A stretch of 42,500 bases of DNA. Source: Anaeromyces robustus. Its lineage: Eukaryota; Neocallimastigomycota; Neocallimastigomycetes; Neocallimastigales; Neocallimastigaceae. Below, one piece after another: positions 15,145-36,299 of the stretch. A model generated the notes under the pieces. That model made no database searches, was not told where the DNA came from, and saw only the letters and a program-made list of their open reading frames with translations. Each line of letters starts with the position of its first letter. Position 1 is the first letter of the stretch. A program made the translations under genes and the position numbers. The stretch spans positions 117,501 through 160,000 of the forward strand of contig MCFG01000111.1 of the NCBI GenBank assembly GCA_002104895.1, written 5' to 3'.

Positions 15145-17943
15145 ATGGAAGAAAAAAAAGTTGATGCTGGTACCATTGGTAAACAGGATATAATGATTTA
15201 TTAACATATACATAAATATTTATCATTTAAATAAATTATTACACTTTAATTATATAATTTTGATATAATTATAATTTTAATTACTTAAATTTTAATTCTA
15301 ATTAAAGTAATTAAATTATAATATTTATAAATTTTATTAATTCTTCCTTTTTTATATAAAGATAATATTATTATAAATTTTCATTTGTTCATAAAAGGAT
15401 TATCATAAATTAAAAATTGTGATAAATACTATTAAATAATAAAATGTTATTATTTTAATATAAATATTTAATATTTTTTTTTTTCATTTAACATTTTTAT
15501 ATATATATATTTATATATATTAATTAATAAAAATCTTTATGTATAATAATAACATTTTGTAGATCAACCAAAAAGTGAATATGATAGATTATGGGAAGCA
15601 GTTTCAAAAGTAATTTATATATAAAATTTAAAAGTTTCTTTTTATATTAAGGTAATTATTAAATTATTATTATTATAATAATATATAAAATAAATTTCTA
15701 GGATCCAAATGATTTTAAATCATGGGAAGAATTAATTGCTGTCGCAGAAAATGTTGAAGGAGGAATAACTCCAAATATTAAACCTGAAGATGTTGAAAAA
15801 ATTCATCGTGTTTACGAGAATTTCTTATATAAATTTCCACTATGTTTCGGTTATTGGAAAAAATACTCTGATATTGAAATGATCATTGGTGGTGTTGAAA
15901 AGGCTGAAGAAGTATATACTTTTTATAATTTTATAATTTTATACAATAAATTAATTTAAATAAAAATAATTTATAAATATTTATATATTTTTATTAATAA
16001 TTTTTTTTTTCTAAAAAAAAAAAAAATTATAATTCAAAAGGTTTTTGAAAAGGGTGTTAATGCTATTCATAATAGTATAGATTTATGGATTCAATATTGT
16101 GATTTTAAGATTCAACATTGCAAGGACAATGAAAAAATTAGAGAGTAATTTTTATTATGGATATAAAAATATACACTTTTTTTTTTAATGTTTTGTATTA
16201 ATAATATTTAATTTTTAATTTTTTAATAATATATATATAAAATTAAAGTTTATTTGAGCGTGGAGCTCAAAATGTTGGTTTAGATTTTCAAAGTCAACCA
16301 TTTTGGGAAAAGTATGTTGAATGGGAAGAAACAAATCATGAAGAAGCAAAAGCCTTTGCAATTTTAGAACGTGTTATTAAAATACCTCTTCATGCATACA
16401 CAGTTTTATTTGAAAAGTAATTAAATATTAATATATATATTTAAAAATAAATTAAAAAATATTATATCATTATTAATCTTTAATTATATAAAGATATTCT
16501 AATTTATCAGTTACAAGACCAATTACTGAATTAGTCCCATCAGATAAATTAAAAGAAGTTGAGGAAATAGTTGATAAAAGTTTAGAAGGAAAAGATGATA
16601 AAGTTAGTATATTGTATTAAAAATCAATTCATTTAATTTATTTTATTTCATTATTATTAAAATATCTTTTTTTTTTATTATTTTAATTATTACAATAAAT
16701 AGAGTAATAGAGAACAATTAATTAGACAAGAAATTCATAAAATAAAGAGTGAACAATATATGAAAGTTCAATCCGAAGTTCAAAAAAGATGGGAATTTGA
16801 AATGGAAATTAAAAGACCATATTTCCATGTCAAACCATTAGACCAATTTCAATTAAAAAATTGGAGAAAATATTTAGATTTCGAAGAAAGTCAAGGTGAT
16901 TTCTATAGAATTTATACATTATATGAAAGATGTCTTGTATCTTGTGTAAGCTATATATATATGATATTATTATTATAATTATTAAAATGATTGATAAAGT
17001 AAAAATTAATAAAAAGTAGAATTAATTGATAATAGTTAATTTATAATACTTTTCAAATCACGTCTTCCTCTTTTTCTTTCTTTTATATATATTAAAATAA
17101 ACAAACAAACAAACAAATAAAAAAAAAAAAAAAAAAAGACATAAGTGCTATATTATAAAATTTATTAATATATATAAAAAGTATTAATGTCAAACAATAC
17201 CTTTTTATAAATAAACATATACAATAATAAGAGATATGCTTATTAACTAAGTTTAATTATATTATATTATATTATATTATATTATATTATATTATATTAT
17301 ATTAAATAATCAGGCTTTATATGAAGAATTTTGGGAAAGATATGCTAAATATCTTGCATCAAAAGGAAATATTCAAGATGCAGTTAATGTCTTTTTGAAA
17401 GCAATTAACGTTTTTATTCCACCAAAGTATGTATATTAATAATTATTAAATATATTGTAATATATAAGAATTTAAAGCATTTATTGATGAATAATAATAT
17501 AACATTAGCTATCCACATATTCGTTTAGCTTTCGCTATTTTCCAAGAAGAACAAGGAAATATTAAAGAAGCAAGAGAATTATATCAACAAACAATGGCTA
17601 CAGGTATTGTAAACAATAGAGAAAAAAAAAATTTTTTTTTTAAATATCAATTCATTTTTAATTATAATTATCAAATTAAATGTACAATATATATATTTTT
17701 TATTTATTTAAATTTATTTTATTATTTATTAGTGTCTGGACATATAGAAACAATTGAATATTATTATAACTTTGAAAGACGTCAAAATAATATACAAGAT
17801 GCTGAAAATATATTAACTTCATCTTTAAATGAAGCAACTGAAGACAATATAAAAATATATCTTACAGTTAAATTAGCTCAATTTTATGAAAAGGTAAATT
17901 ATACATTTTATTAGTAAACAGTATTAAATATATATTATTTAAT

Positions 17944-17988
<45 letters not shown>

Positions 17989-18861
17989 TGATAATTGATA
18001 ATGATAAAAAAATAACATATTACTAATTTTTATGAAAAATTTTTAAAAAATATTAATAGCATAAACAAGATGTTGATGCTGCAAGAAAATTATTTAAAGA
18101 TTCTATTGAAAAATTTCTTACAAATAAATTCTTTTTATATAATTACCTTCAATTTGAATTAAGACAAAAAGGTAAAAAAAATATTATTAAAATTAAAATA
18201 TTTAATGTAAATTAAATAACTAAGTATATATGTATATAATAATAAAGATATTGATTCTGTACAAGAGAACTGTAAAGAACTTTTTACAATAATAAAAAGT
18301 GAACAATGTACATTATCAATGAATGAAAAAATTGTATTAGGTAAATTATTCTATGAATTTTTAATGGATAGAGGTACTTCAGTTTCGTTATTTAGAGAGA
18401 TTGGTGATGATATTAAAAAAATGGAACAATCCGATAAGAATACCACAACAAATAATACAACTGGTAGAAAACGCCAATTAACTGAGAATACTGCATATGA
18501 ACAACAACAGAAACGTGTTGCCACTCAACCAATGGTAACTCCAACAGCAACAATGACACCACAGACACAAGCATATCCATCTACTGGTTATTATGGTGAT
18601 ATGAGTGCTGCTTCATATCAATACAATCCTCAGGTAAATTTTATTTAATTATTTTTTATACAACATTTATATTTTGTAATTATAATAAATTTATTAATAT
18701 TGAGTATTTTGTTTTAATTTATATGTTAATTTTTTATTTATTTTCTTCTTTTATTTTTATTTTATATTATTTTATTTTACTTCATATAGGCTGCGCAAGC
18801 ATATCAACAAAATTACTATGGTGGATGGGATTATTCACAACAACAACAAACTTATCAATAA
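15145..18861 (+). CDS. PRP39: PRP39, U1 snRNP-associated HAT-repeat protein
   Basis: Exons: 15145-15178, 15563-15609, 15702-15911, 16041-16144, 16249-16416, 16494-16602, 16703-16945, 17314-17426, 17509-17603, 17733-17893, 18060-18171, 18248-18633, 18790-18861; 617 aa (human PRPF39 669). Prp39 is a scaffold of half-a-TPR repeats in U1 snRNP and helps 5' splice-site recognition. Repeat motifs visible in order include YDRLWEAV, FGYWKKYSDIE, LWIQYCDFKI, FWEKYVEWEE, HVKPLDQFQLKNWRKYLDFE, LYERCLVSCALYEEFWERYA, HIRLAFAIFQEEQG, IEYYYNFERRQ and FLYNYLQFELRQ; HVKPLD..Q..NW..YLDFE is a family hallmark. The C-terminal 70 residues are Gln/Tyr/Thr-rich low complexity ending in GWDYSQQQQTYQ. All 13 exons join in frame. 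The 5' end is set by the only ATG in the first exon; intron 1 is long for this locus (384 nt). Confidence 0.93.
17256..17305. repeat. (ATATT)n pentanucleotide repeat in PRP39 intron 7
   Basis: About nine to ten units of ATATT/TTATA run up to within 10 nt of the acceptor CAG at 17313. This leaves almost no pyrimidine tract for that 368-nt intron. Confidence 0.9.
17944..17990. repeat. AAT repeat in PRP39 intron 10
   Basis: About 15 AAT units on the coding strand inside the 166-nt intron 17894-18059. Confidence 0.85.
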
Positions 18862-19326
18862 AAGTATAAGAGTATATTTTTTTTTGAAAGATGAATTATT
18901 ATTTACCTATTTATTAAATTATTATTAATTCAGATTTAACATAATCTTTTTAAGTTTCTTTTTATTTATTATTAATTTTGTTCCCTTATAATAGTTATTA
19001 AAAAACTTTTTTTTTATTTATAACCTATTTAAATTATATGTTTTATTTTATTTTTAAGAAGTAATAGAAAATGATATATTATAATTAAAACATTTTAATT
19101 AAAATGTCAATTAAGCAAATAAATAATAGTAATATTGAAAAAAATAAAAAATAATAATAAAAAATTGAATAAGAAAAACAAAAAATAAAATAAAATAAAA
19201 TAAAATTCATAATAAAAAAAAAATTAAATATAAATATAAAAATGCATATATTTCAATTTCAATTAATAAAGAAATAAAACAAAAAGAATAAAAAAAAAAT
19301 AAAATAAAATATAATAATATAATATA

Positions 19327-19369
<43 letters not shown>

Positions 19370-19831
19370 TAATAGATAAGACCTATTATTAATAAGTAAA
19401 ATTATAAAAATTTATCATTTCTGTATATATAAATATATTTATTATTCTTATTACAGAAGTAGAAATGAATTTATTTTATACTTTTTATATTGTCTTTTAT
19501 TATATTTTATTTTATTTTTTTTTTTTCTCTTATTTATTTATTTATTTATTTTGTTTATATTGATTAGAATTATGATAAAAATTTATTATCATTTTTATTA
19601 TTGTTATTAAATTATAATTATCATTATCATCATTAACATTATAATTATTATAATTATTATTATTATTATTATTTATTAAATATTTTAATAAATTTTTTTT
19701 AAAAAAATAATTTAATTTTTTTGTTTTAGTTATTATTATTTTAATTTTTTATTTTATAAAAATATAGTTTTTTTTTCTTTTTATTTACTATATTATGTTT
19801 TTTTTCTTAAAAAAAAAATTATTATATTTTG
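18862..19831. other. convergent intergenic region, PRP39 and SOK1-like gene
   Basis: 970 nt between two stop codons of convergent genes. It contains AAAAT-type repeats (about 19170-19205), an AAT tract (19329-19370), TTTA repeats (19530-19550) and T-runs. I see no coding frame; it should hold both 3' ends. Confidence 0.5.
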
Positions 19832-22142
19832 TTATATTTGAGAATTTGATTTTTGGTCATGACTATTATTTTGACTATTGTTGGAAACTTGATTTACAAT
19901 GGTTTCTGACTTGGCTGATACTTTCATTTTTGATACATCAGATGTTTGTGGTGGATTTGTAGTACCTTTATTATTTATAGAAGTTGATGATGATGAATCT
20001 TGGTTTTTATTATTAGTTAATGATTTATTTTCATTTTTTACATTATTTAATGTTTTGATTAAGCTGTTAGTTTTTTGTTGTTTTAATTCTAAAAATATTG
20101 TTTTATAATATTCAGAATATGTTTGGAGATTTAATTCTACTACAGCTTTAATTTTTTGTGATAGGGTTAAAATTTCTGATTCCATTTCAGTCATATTATG
20201 ACGAATCATCAATTCTTTTGGTAGTGCATCATTATTTAAAAAGTGAACGATATATGTTGAAATACGAGTTTGAATCATAACATACAATTTATTTTCTGGA
20301 GATAAAGTTTTTTCGATTAACCCTGATATTAATTCAATTTCTTTTGTTGAATATTCTTTCTTTCTTACTTGTCCTGCCATATTTGTAATTTCTAAGTTAA
20401 TATGTTTTAATGATGTTGATTGTGAAGTTAATAATACATATAATCTTTGTTTTAAATTTAATATATTTTCAGTTGTACATTTTGAGCAACATGCTTGTCT
20501 GAATATTAACAAAAGACAACTTAAAATTGTAATATCCTATTTTTTTTGATTTAATAATAAAAAATATTTTTTTCAATTTTCAAAATACTTATTTTATAAT
20601 ATCTTTATAATATTTTATATTTTTTACCTGCCATTCATTATAAAACGTCACTATTCTTGATTTATCAAGTCTGAATGTTTCTGGTACAATCCTATTTTGG
20701 TTATAAGTTAATAATAATTTTAAGAAACCAGCAAAGAAAATATCATTAAAAGTTGAATTAGCTGGTTGATTCTGAAGTGACATTTGTAACCAATTCCTTG
20801 TATTAACATCTGATATATTTTTTTTATCTAATTGATCTTTAAAGAATTTCCATTCAAATTCAACTGTATGTGTTAGAACGTATGGCCTAATTCTTGTTAA
20901 TTGGTGATTTGCTAAATCCTTTATCATTTTAAATAAATAAAAATTAAAATATTTAATTAATAAATAAAATAATTTTAATAAATATTTTTTATATTTTATT
21001 AATCATTCTATATATAAATAAATATTAATTAACATACAAGTTTCATTAATTCTAGAACTTCATATATCAATTTTAAAGTTTCTACAAATTTATTTTGTTT
21101 AGATAGTTCTTCAATTTTATCAATATATTCATCTCTTGCTGGTGCACAATGAACTTTTAAAGTTTTTGCTATATAACTAATTAAATTTTGAGGTACAAAA
21201 ACTCCATGTTTAATTTCTTGTGCTATTAACTGAATATCTATATTTGCATCTATTTCTTCAGCAAAATCTTTTACGTATGAAATCATTTCCTTTAAAATGC
21301 ATTTAATTTCATTAATTAATAGTGGTATTCTTTTATAATTGTGTAAATAATTTATTTCATAATCAATTTCTTTCCAACATAAATCTGCTTTCATTTTTTT
21401 TTGAACTCCTCTTTCTCCGTCAGTATTAGGTTTAAATTGAAGTTTTGGATCAAAATACAAATCATGTCGTAATTGTGGATTTGTTATGATTTCATCTGTA
21501 TCTAATTCACGTAATGTATATCTAGTTACTGGAGGTAAGTATGAAATTGCCAATTTTGTATTATATAGACTTATATTGTCCAATAAATCTAAAAAAATTA
21601 TGTATATTAAAAATTATAGATATAATTTTTTATGAAAAACATATTACTATTAACATAATTATTTATAATAAATTCAAATAAAATAGTAGATAAAATAGTA
21701 GAATTATTCTACCTGTAGATATCTCATTTAATTTTTTTTTATTACCAGAATGACCATTTTTATCATTTCCTCTATGATGATGATGTTTATGGTGATGACT
21801 ACTTATTTTATTTTCAGATACTTCAACTCCATTTTTGGATCCTTTTCTACTATTATTATTGCTATGTTTAATAGAATTATTATTAGATTCTTTATTAATT
21901 GATTTGTTACTTTTGTCTTTATTAGGATCGAATTTTTTGCCATCTATTTTGATAATAACACTATTATTTGTACTATTATCTACACAAACATCATTTTCGT
22001 TTTTTATATTATTAAAACTTTCATTAATACTATTGTTATTGTCGTTATTATTATTATTATCATCATCATTATTATTATTATTATTATCATCATCATCATC
22101 ATCATTACTATTATTATTATTATTATTACTATTATTATCATT

Positions 22143-22181
<39 letters not shown>

Positions 22182-22980
22182 TTTGTTATTGTTGTTGCTG
22201 CTGATGATGTTTTTATCTTTATTTTCTTTATTAGATTTTACTTTAACTTCATTATTAACTGATTCATTAGGTTTATTATTAGAATTATTATTGGTATCTA
22301 ACTTATTATTTTCTGATATATTTGCATTTTCTGATGATGAATTTAATTCAAGATTTGATGTTGAAGAAGATAATATTGAATTTGATGATGAATCTGAGGA
22401 TAATAGTGATTCTTTTATGCATGTATAATCAATACTTTGCTTTTTAGTTACTTGGATTTTTTTACTTTTTAATAGGCTGTTTTTTTGAAGAGTTGTAACT
22501 TTTATAGTTTTCTTTTTCTTTAAAAATATATTATCCAAATGATTATGTTTTTCTTTTAAATTTAATCGTCTCTTTTGATAAAACTTTTCTCTTAAAATAC
22601 TAGCTTTCATTAATTTATTATTAATATAATTATTTAATTCTACAGAGTTTTTTTCAGAATTTGATTTCCTTCTTTTTATTTCATCTAAAATTAATTTCTC
22701 ATATTTCATATATTTTGGATCTAATTTTGATATAATATCTTTTTTTCGAAATTCTCTTCTTTTATTATCTTTTTTTTTTGTTAATTGGATAGGTGATAAT
22801 GAACCTATATCTTCACTTTTCATTTGAATAATACTATTTTGGTATATATTATTATCATTTATTTGATAAATTGGAAATAAAACAATTCCATTTACATCTT
22901 TTGAAGAATCATTCTTATTTATATTATCATCATCTATATTTTTTTTTACATTCTCATCTTCTGATTATAATATTAAAAAA

Positions 22981-23067
<87 letters not shown>

Positions 23068-23907
23068 TTATTATCATTATTTTATTATTATTATTTTATT
23101 ATTATTATTATTTTATTATTATTATTATTATATTCATTATTGTTATAATTATTATTTTCATTATAATTATTATATTCATTATTATTATTATTATTATATG
23201 ATTTAAAAAAAATAATATTTTTAAATATTAATATTCACATATTTCATTAATAATTAATAAATATAATTTTTTATTATTATTTTAATATATAATTTAATTA
23301 AAATGTTACCAGTATTTTCCTTATTTTCTATATCACTATTATAATTTTGAAAGTCAACTATAAATGAAATAGAATTAGATTTTTCCAATAATAGTACAAC
23401 TTGAAATCCAGGTGAATTAGGTGTTGCTGATTGAGGAGTTTGGTTTTTACTTGTTAACTTTGAATTCGATTTAAAAAGTGATGATGTACTTTTATTTTCA
23501 ATTGCTATAGATATTGGAATTCTATTATTTGAATTTATAGCTTTAACATTAGATATAAATTGTCTAAGATTTTGACTATCATTTACAGAACTCTCTATAT
23601 TATTACTATCATTTTCTTCTAATAATTTTTGTGATATATTTGAATCCTTTCTTTCCAAACAATTTGAAATATCAGATGCTTCGGATGTAAATGCCTTTTT
23701 TTCATTATTATCAATCTGTTGATAATTTGGTGATGTAGTTTTTTCCTTACTTTGTTTGTTAGTTGTATCAGCATAAAAATCATATGTAAGGTTTTTTTCA
23801 TCTATAGTTGGACTAATTTTATTTGAAGAATTTAATTTATCATTATTATCATTATTATTATCTGTTTTTTTCTCGTCCATAATACTATCAGCTTGCATTT
23901 TCTCCAT
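19832..23907 (-). CDS. SOK1: SOK1/TCP11-domain protein
   Basis: Exons in gene order: 23907-23310, 22960-21713, 21588-21038, 20918-20628, 20536-19832; 1130 aa. Yeast Sok1 is a dosage suppressor of loss of protein kinase A activity, and animal TCP11 relatives act in cAMP-linked signalling; biochemical role is unknown. The TCP11 domain starts near residue 630: YLPPVTRYTLRELDTDEI, NPQLRHDLYFDPKLQFKPN, then CWKEIDYEI, ANHQLTRIRPYVLTHTVEFE and YNEWQDITILSCLL across the exon 4-5 junction. The first 615 residues are low complexity: Ser/Asn/Asp-rich with a long Asn/Asp block (about 22020-22200) and a His-rich patch (HHHHKHHHHR, near 21780). A basic segment KRREFRKKDIISKLDPKYMKYEKL around residue 220-245 may be ordered. 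The C-terminal 70 residues are again Asn/Ser-rich. The start is the first ATG; the N-terminal part has no homologue I know, so its limit is less certain. Confidence 0.85.
22019..22200 (-). repeat. Asn/Asp-coding trinucleotide tract in the SOK1-like gene
   Basis: On the coding strand AAT and GAT codons alternate in blocks (poly-Asn interrupted by poly-Asp). The opposite strand gives a leucine/serine-rich ORF (21835-22428) which is a shadow. Confidence 0.9.
22978..23200. repeat. (TTA)n microsatellite filling the first SOK1 intron
   Basis: About 90 nt of pure TTA (AAT on the coding strand) followed by TTA/TTTA/CATTA variants. It occupies most of the 349-nt intron 22961-23309. Plus-strand poly-leucine/tyrosine ORFs here are artefacts. 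Confidence 0.9.
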
Positions 23908-24113
23908 TTTCTTTTATATTTATATATATATTAAACTTTTATGATTATAAACTTCCTATTTTATATTATATATATTTATCTTTTTTTTTTTTCCATTAAA
24001 TTTATATATAATAGTTATTATTTTATCGTTATTCCTTAAAATATTAAACTTTTTTCCTTATAATATTTTGTTAAAAATCACTATTAAGATATAAAAACCA
24101 AATTAAAGAATTA

Positions 24114-24144
<31 letters not shown>

Positions 24145-24982
24145 AATATATAATAATAAAAAAATTTAAAAAATATATATAATCAAAAAATAAGAAAAAG
24201 TATAAAAAGATAATAATTTTATGTAACTCTTTGTAATAAATTATAATAAATAAATTTATAATTATAATATTAATTGTAGTAAATTTTTATAATACAATAA
24301 GAATAAAATGTAATTAATATTAGTAAATATCAAAAAATAATATTTTGAATTTAATTATTATTTTTAATTGTTATATATTAGCAAGTTTTTATTTATTATA
24401 TGCAATATTTCATTTTATTTTATGGTTACTTTAAAAATGACTGAACAGTAATAATATAACAATTATGATTTACATTAAATAATTATAAAAGAATATATTT
24501 TTAAAAATTAAAATATAAAGTTTAAATAAAAATGATAAAAAATAATAATAATAATAAAGATAATAAAGAAATTAAATTTTCGATAAAAAAATTTTTTTTT
24601 TTCTTTTTCTTTTTATTATTAAACTTTATTAATTAAAATATAAATAATTTAAGTATAATAATTATTAAAAAATTTTTTTTGGTTAATTACTCAAAATGAA
24701 AAAATGTATCCTTTTATTAAATAATTTTTACTGGAAATTATTAATAATAATTTAATTATAATTAATGTTTAAATAATTTTAATTAATAAGATTACATAAA
24801 TTGATTTATTATAATAAAATTATAATAGAATTAATATACTAAGAAACTTGTATGTATAAATAATATAAATTTTTGGTTATAAAAAAAAAAGGTATATTGA
24901 TCAATTATAAAAATAAATAATTTAATATATATATATATAAATAAATAGATTGAAATACTAAATTTAATATTTTCCCCATTCA
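23908..24982. other. intergenic region between SEN1 and the SOK1-like gene
   Basis: 1.07 kb with AAAT repeats (24114-24145), AAT patches (24540-24560) and T-runs (24591-24615). No coding frame found. It contains the SEN1 3' end (left-pointing genes, so its right part) and the 5' region of the SOK1-like gene (left part). Confidence 0.5.
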
Positions 24983-32892
<7,910 letters not shown>

Positions 32893-33019
32893 TTTGATGA
32901 TGATGATATATTTCCTTTTTTATATCTATATTGTAATATTTGAAATTTCCGCTACATATAAATTCAAAATGATTAAAAATCTAGAAATATAACATAATAA
33001 AATTTTATAAAATATACAT

Positions 33020-33051
<32 letters not shown>

Positions 33052-33121
33052 TTATAATTGAAATGCTTAATCCATTATATTAAAATAATTTAAAAATATA
33101 TTAGGAATAATTATGAATTAT

Positions 33122-33154
<33 letters not shown>

Positions 33155-33482
33155 AATATTATTTTATTTATTTGCTTTTTTTATCAATATGTTTTAGGAA
33201 GTATAAGATATGTAATAATTAAATTACTTTTTTAAGAAAAAAATTAAATATGTAACTTATAAAAAAAAAAAAGATTTTATAAAATAATTTAATTAATATT
33301 TAGATATAATATTTTTGTATTACACAAAAAAAACTTTTTTTTATAAAATTAAATTTAATAAAATTCTATGAGTTTTTTAAAAAAAAATTAATAGTTCTAT
33401 ATTATCTATTGATTATATACATAAATGTGTTAACAAATCTTCATTTATTTAAAAAATAATAAAAAAATAAATTTATTATTTT
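32893..33482. promoter_or_regulatory. intergenic region upstream of SEN1, downstream of the ENPP-like gene
   Basis: 590 nt. It holds an A-run of about 22 nt (33029-33050) and a T-run of about 28 nt (33123-33150), 73 nt apart, at 140-260 nt upstream of the SEN1 start. Such poly(dA:dT) tracts usually exclude nucleosomes, so this is probably the SEN1 promoter. The right part contains the 3' end of the neighbouring minus-strand gene. Confidence 0.5.
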
Positions 33483-33884
33483 TTAAAGATTTAAATAATA
33501 TTTAAACATATCCATAGCTTCAGCAGTACCATTATTTGGAGGTAAAGTATCAGTAATATTTAATATTTTTGCTACAAGATTATATACTTCAACATTATTA
33601 AATGAAGGTAGGGTTTGACCAGGATATTTAGAAAATACTGGTCCAACACCTAAAAATAAAGACCTCATATTAACATCATCATTATCATAACCATGCATAG
33701 CTCTTGGAATTGTACTATTTCCTAAACTTCTATATGCAAATGTATAGCCCTATAGAGTAATTAATTAATAAAAATACAAATAAAATAGAATTAATAAAAT
33801 ATATTTAAATATTATATATATGACTTTTTTATTATATTCAGTATGCTTTTTATATTTAAAAAAAAATTAAATAAATATATAAAA

Positions 33885-33963
<79 letters not shown>

Positions 33964-36054
33964 CAATACATTTTCAGCTAAACCAAATATTGGTGATATT
34001 CTATCGTTGTGACTATAGTGATACTTTTCAAAAATTTCTTCTCTTTTCATAGCAATCCAATGACCATTATCAGTACTTTCTGCTAACATTCTTTCATAAA
34101 GATGCTCAAGATTATCTAATAATAATAAAAATTTTTAATATATTAATTTTTTTTTAATATACTAAAATCAATTTCATTATCTTTTATAGTAATTATTATA
34201 AAAATAATAATGATACTGATAATTAAATAATTTATATATATATATTAAAGGATAAAAAATAATTACCTTGATTTTTAATAGTTAAATGAGGGATATACGA
34301 AATAATATCTAATCCATCTTCTTCATCAAAAGCGTCATCAATATATATTCTGCCATATGGTACATAATCAGCCATTCCGTGATCACTAAGCTATTTTATA
34401 TATAAAATAACAAAATACAATATATATTACATTAAATAAATTAATTAAATGAACAATTATATAAAAAAAAATTAGTAAATATAAAATAATTACAATAATT
34501 AAATTGGTATTGTCACGGAACTTTCTTTTATTAATTTTTTTATATAATTTTCGAATAAATTTATCTACATATAATAATGATACATTAACCTTAAAAATAA
34601 TGTAAAATAATAATAATAATAATAATAAGTAATCCCTTTAATATATAATAATAAATGATTATAAATGGTATAATTAATATTTATATTAATATATATAAAA
34701 ATAATTACTTCATCAGAATTAACACCATAAGAGTGTGCTGCTTTATCAACTTCTGGTAAGTAAACAAGAATTAATTTTGGTTTTTCTTCTTTAGGTAATT
34801 TAAGCCAATTATTTACCATAGATAATTTTTCATCAAGAGAGGTTTTAGGATTAAACTCAACTACATAGGATGGTGAATATCCATTTATAACAACATTACA
34901 TCCAACCCTTATATTTATTTATAAATTTAAAATTATTATGTATTTATTAATAAAATCATAATTAAACATGATTAAAAAATATATAATATTATATATAATT
35001 ATAATTATTTTTATAATTTTATTATTTTCTGTCATATTAATATTTTTTTACTATATTTTTTTCATTTATAATAATTACCACATGCAAACAGCAGATTTTA
35101 TATTATTCTTCTCGGCTTCAACCCATATCTAGTATTAAATATAAATATATATATATATATTAACAAATATTTTAATAAATTAATTTATATAAATAATCAA
35201 ATAATTTAATATTATAAAATATATCAACAAAAATAATCAAATAAAAATAAATATAATTTATAAATCTTACAGGTGATCCACCCCACCACTCAGGCATCTT
35301 TATTAAATCATTATCTCTAATATTGAAAGTAAGATTTAAATGTTTATCTATTATATATATGTATAATATTACAAAAATATATATTTTAATTAATTTATAT
35401 AATAGCTTTTTATTAATTTATTAATTAATGATAGTTATTTATCATATAAATCATATATAAGAAAGAAAGGTTATTTAATATTTAATTATATACCATAAAA
35501 GGTATTTGCGACAATTCCATGAGATTCTGGATATAAACCCGTAGCAAGAGTATAATGATTAGGAAAAGTTGAAGTTGGAAAAGAAGGCTTCATAAATTCT
35601 GCCTTATTTCCCTTTTTACTTAATTTATTTAAAGTTTTTGTAAATTTTATTCTATCCATATAATCATTACGGAAACCGTCAATACTAACTATAATAACTG
35701 TATTATCATTATCATCATTATCATTTAAATGTTTATGTTTTGATCTACGAATTTGAATAGGATTAGAAAATTTACATATCATTGTATAAAATATTAAAAC
35801 AATTAAAGAACAAAATAAAATAAATCGTATTTTTAAACTTTTTCTCTATATAAATATATTTAATAAAAAATAGTTATTTATAAAAAATTAATAAGACTTT
35901 ATATGAATAATTAATTAAAATAATAATTTATTTATATATTAAATATTTAAAAATAATAATAATAATAATAATAATAAATTACTTGTCGATTATATATTTC
36001 AATATTTAAAATCTTCTCTGTTTTGACATCCATTTTTTCTGTTTTGACATCCAT
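33483..36054 (-). CDS. type II membrane nucleotide pyrophosphatase/phosphodiesterase (ENPP family)
   Basis: Exons in gene order: 36054-35983, 35845-35494, 35347-35271, 35128-35079, 34907-34709, 34589-34494, 34390-34267, 34115-33970, 33749-33483; 460 aa. ENPP enzymes hydrolyse phosphodiester or pyrophosphate bonds of nucleotides or lipids outside the cell. A short cytoplasmic N-terminus is followed by one hydrophobic segment (about 31-48, IRFILFCSLIVLIFYT), so the catalytic domain faces outward. All metal and nucleophile residues are present: D80 (SIDGFRND), T117 (STFPNHYTLATGLYPESHGI), D238 and H242 (VDKAAHSYG), D285 and H286 (SDHGM), H391 (MHGYDN). GGSPIWV and VCMWVGCN also fit the family. 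The nine-exon model stays in frame. The enzyme is about the size of fungal and bacterial members, without the nuclease-like or somatomedin domains of animal ENPP1-3. Substrate cannot be told. Confidence 0.92.
33888..33961. repeat. AAT repeat in the last intron of the ENPP-like gene
   Basis: About 24 AAT units on the plus strand (ATT on the coding strand), beginning just after the donor at 33969-33968. Confidence 0.95.
36013..36054 (-). repeat. 21-nt tandem duplication at the ENPP-like start codon
   Basis: The first 14 codons are two copies of a 21-nt unit encoding MDVKTEK. Copies differ only at two third-codon positions (GAA/GAG and AAA/AAG), so the peptide is identical. Each copy supplies an ATG, so translation could start at either. 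Confidence 0.9.
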
Positions 36055-36161
36055 TGTTAAAAGTATTACTTTTTTTTTTTTTTATTTTTCAAATAAAATT
36101 TTGACTTTTTTTCAATTTTTTTAAGGTTACTGCGCAATAAAATTAATAAAAGATAAATATT

Positions 36162-36198
<37 letters not shown>

Positions 36199-36269
36199 AT
36201 AAAGAATAAAAAGAAAATAATAACAATTTTTTATATTTCTAATTAAAAGATTATCATAGAAAATAAAAA
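36055..36269. promoter_or_regulatory. promoter region of the ENPP-like gene
   Basis: 215 nt upstream of the minus-strand start. It has T-runs, an A-run of about 25 nt (36171-36195) and one less A/T-rich word (GGTTACTGCGCAATAAA, 36125-36141) that stands out. If the small plus-strand exon at 36270 is real, this is a divergent promoter. Confidence 0.45.
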
Positions 36270-36299
36270 ATGAGTATTAAGAAAACAATTACGGAAAGT
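36270..36299 (+). CDS. possible orphan first exon (MSIKKTITE...)
   Basis: After an A-run, ATG AGT ATT AAG AAA ACA ATT ACG GAA A is followed by GTATAT, a donor-like sequence. The peptide MSIKKTITE looks like ordinary protein, and the position opposite the ENPP-like start would suit a divergent gene. A weak candidate second exon lies at 36569-36582 (after ATGTAG, reading CAAAAGAAACTG before GTAAAA). I find no convincing continuation in the next 2 kb, so this may be chance or a gene remnant. Confidence 0.25.

Noticed and set aside
14550-15226. Small ORFs on both strands between SDHB and PRP39
   Set aside because: Isoleucine/asparagine/tyrosine-rich composition typical of random AT-rich DNA; the minus-strand one overlaps PRP39 exon 1 and has no homology that I recognise.
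21835-22428. Leucine/serine-rich plus-strand ORF of 197 codons
   Set aside because: It is antisense to the Asn/Asp/Ser-rich part of the SOK1-like gene, whose frame is supported by continuous exons and the TCP11 domain.
22871-23206. Poly-leucine/tyrosine ORF
   Set aside because: Translation of a TTA microsatellite inside a SOK1 intron.
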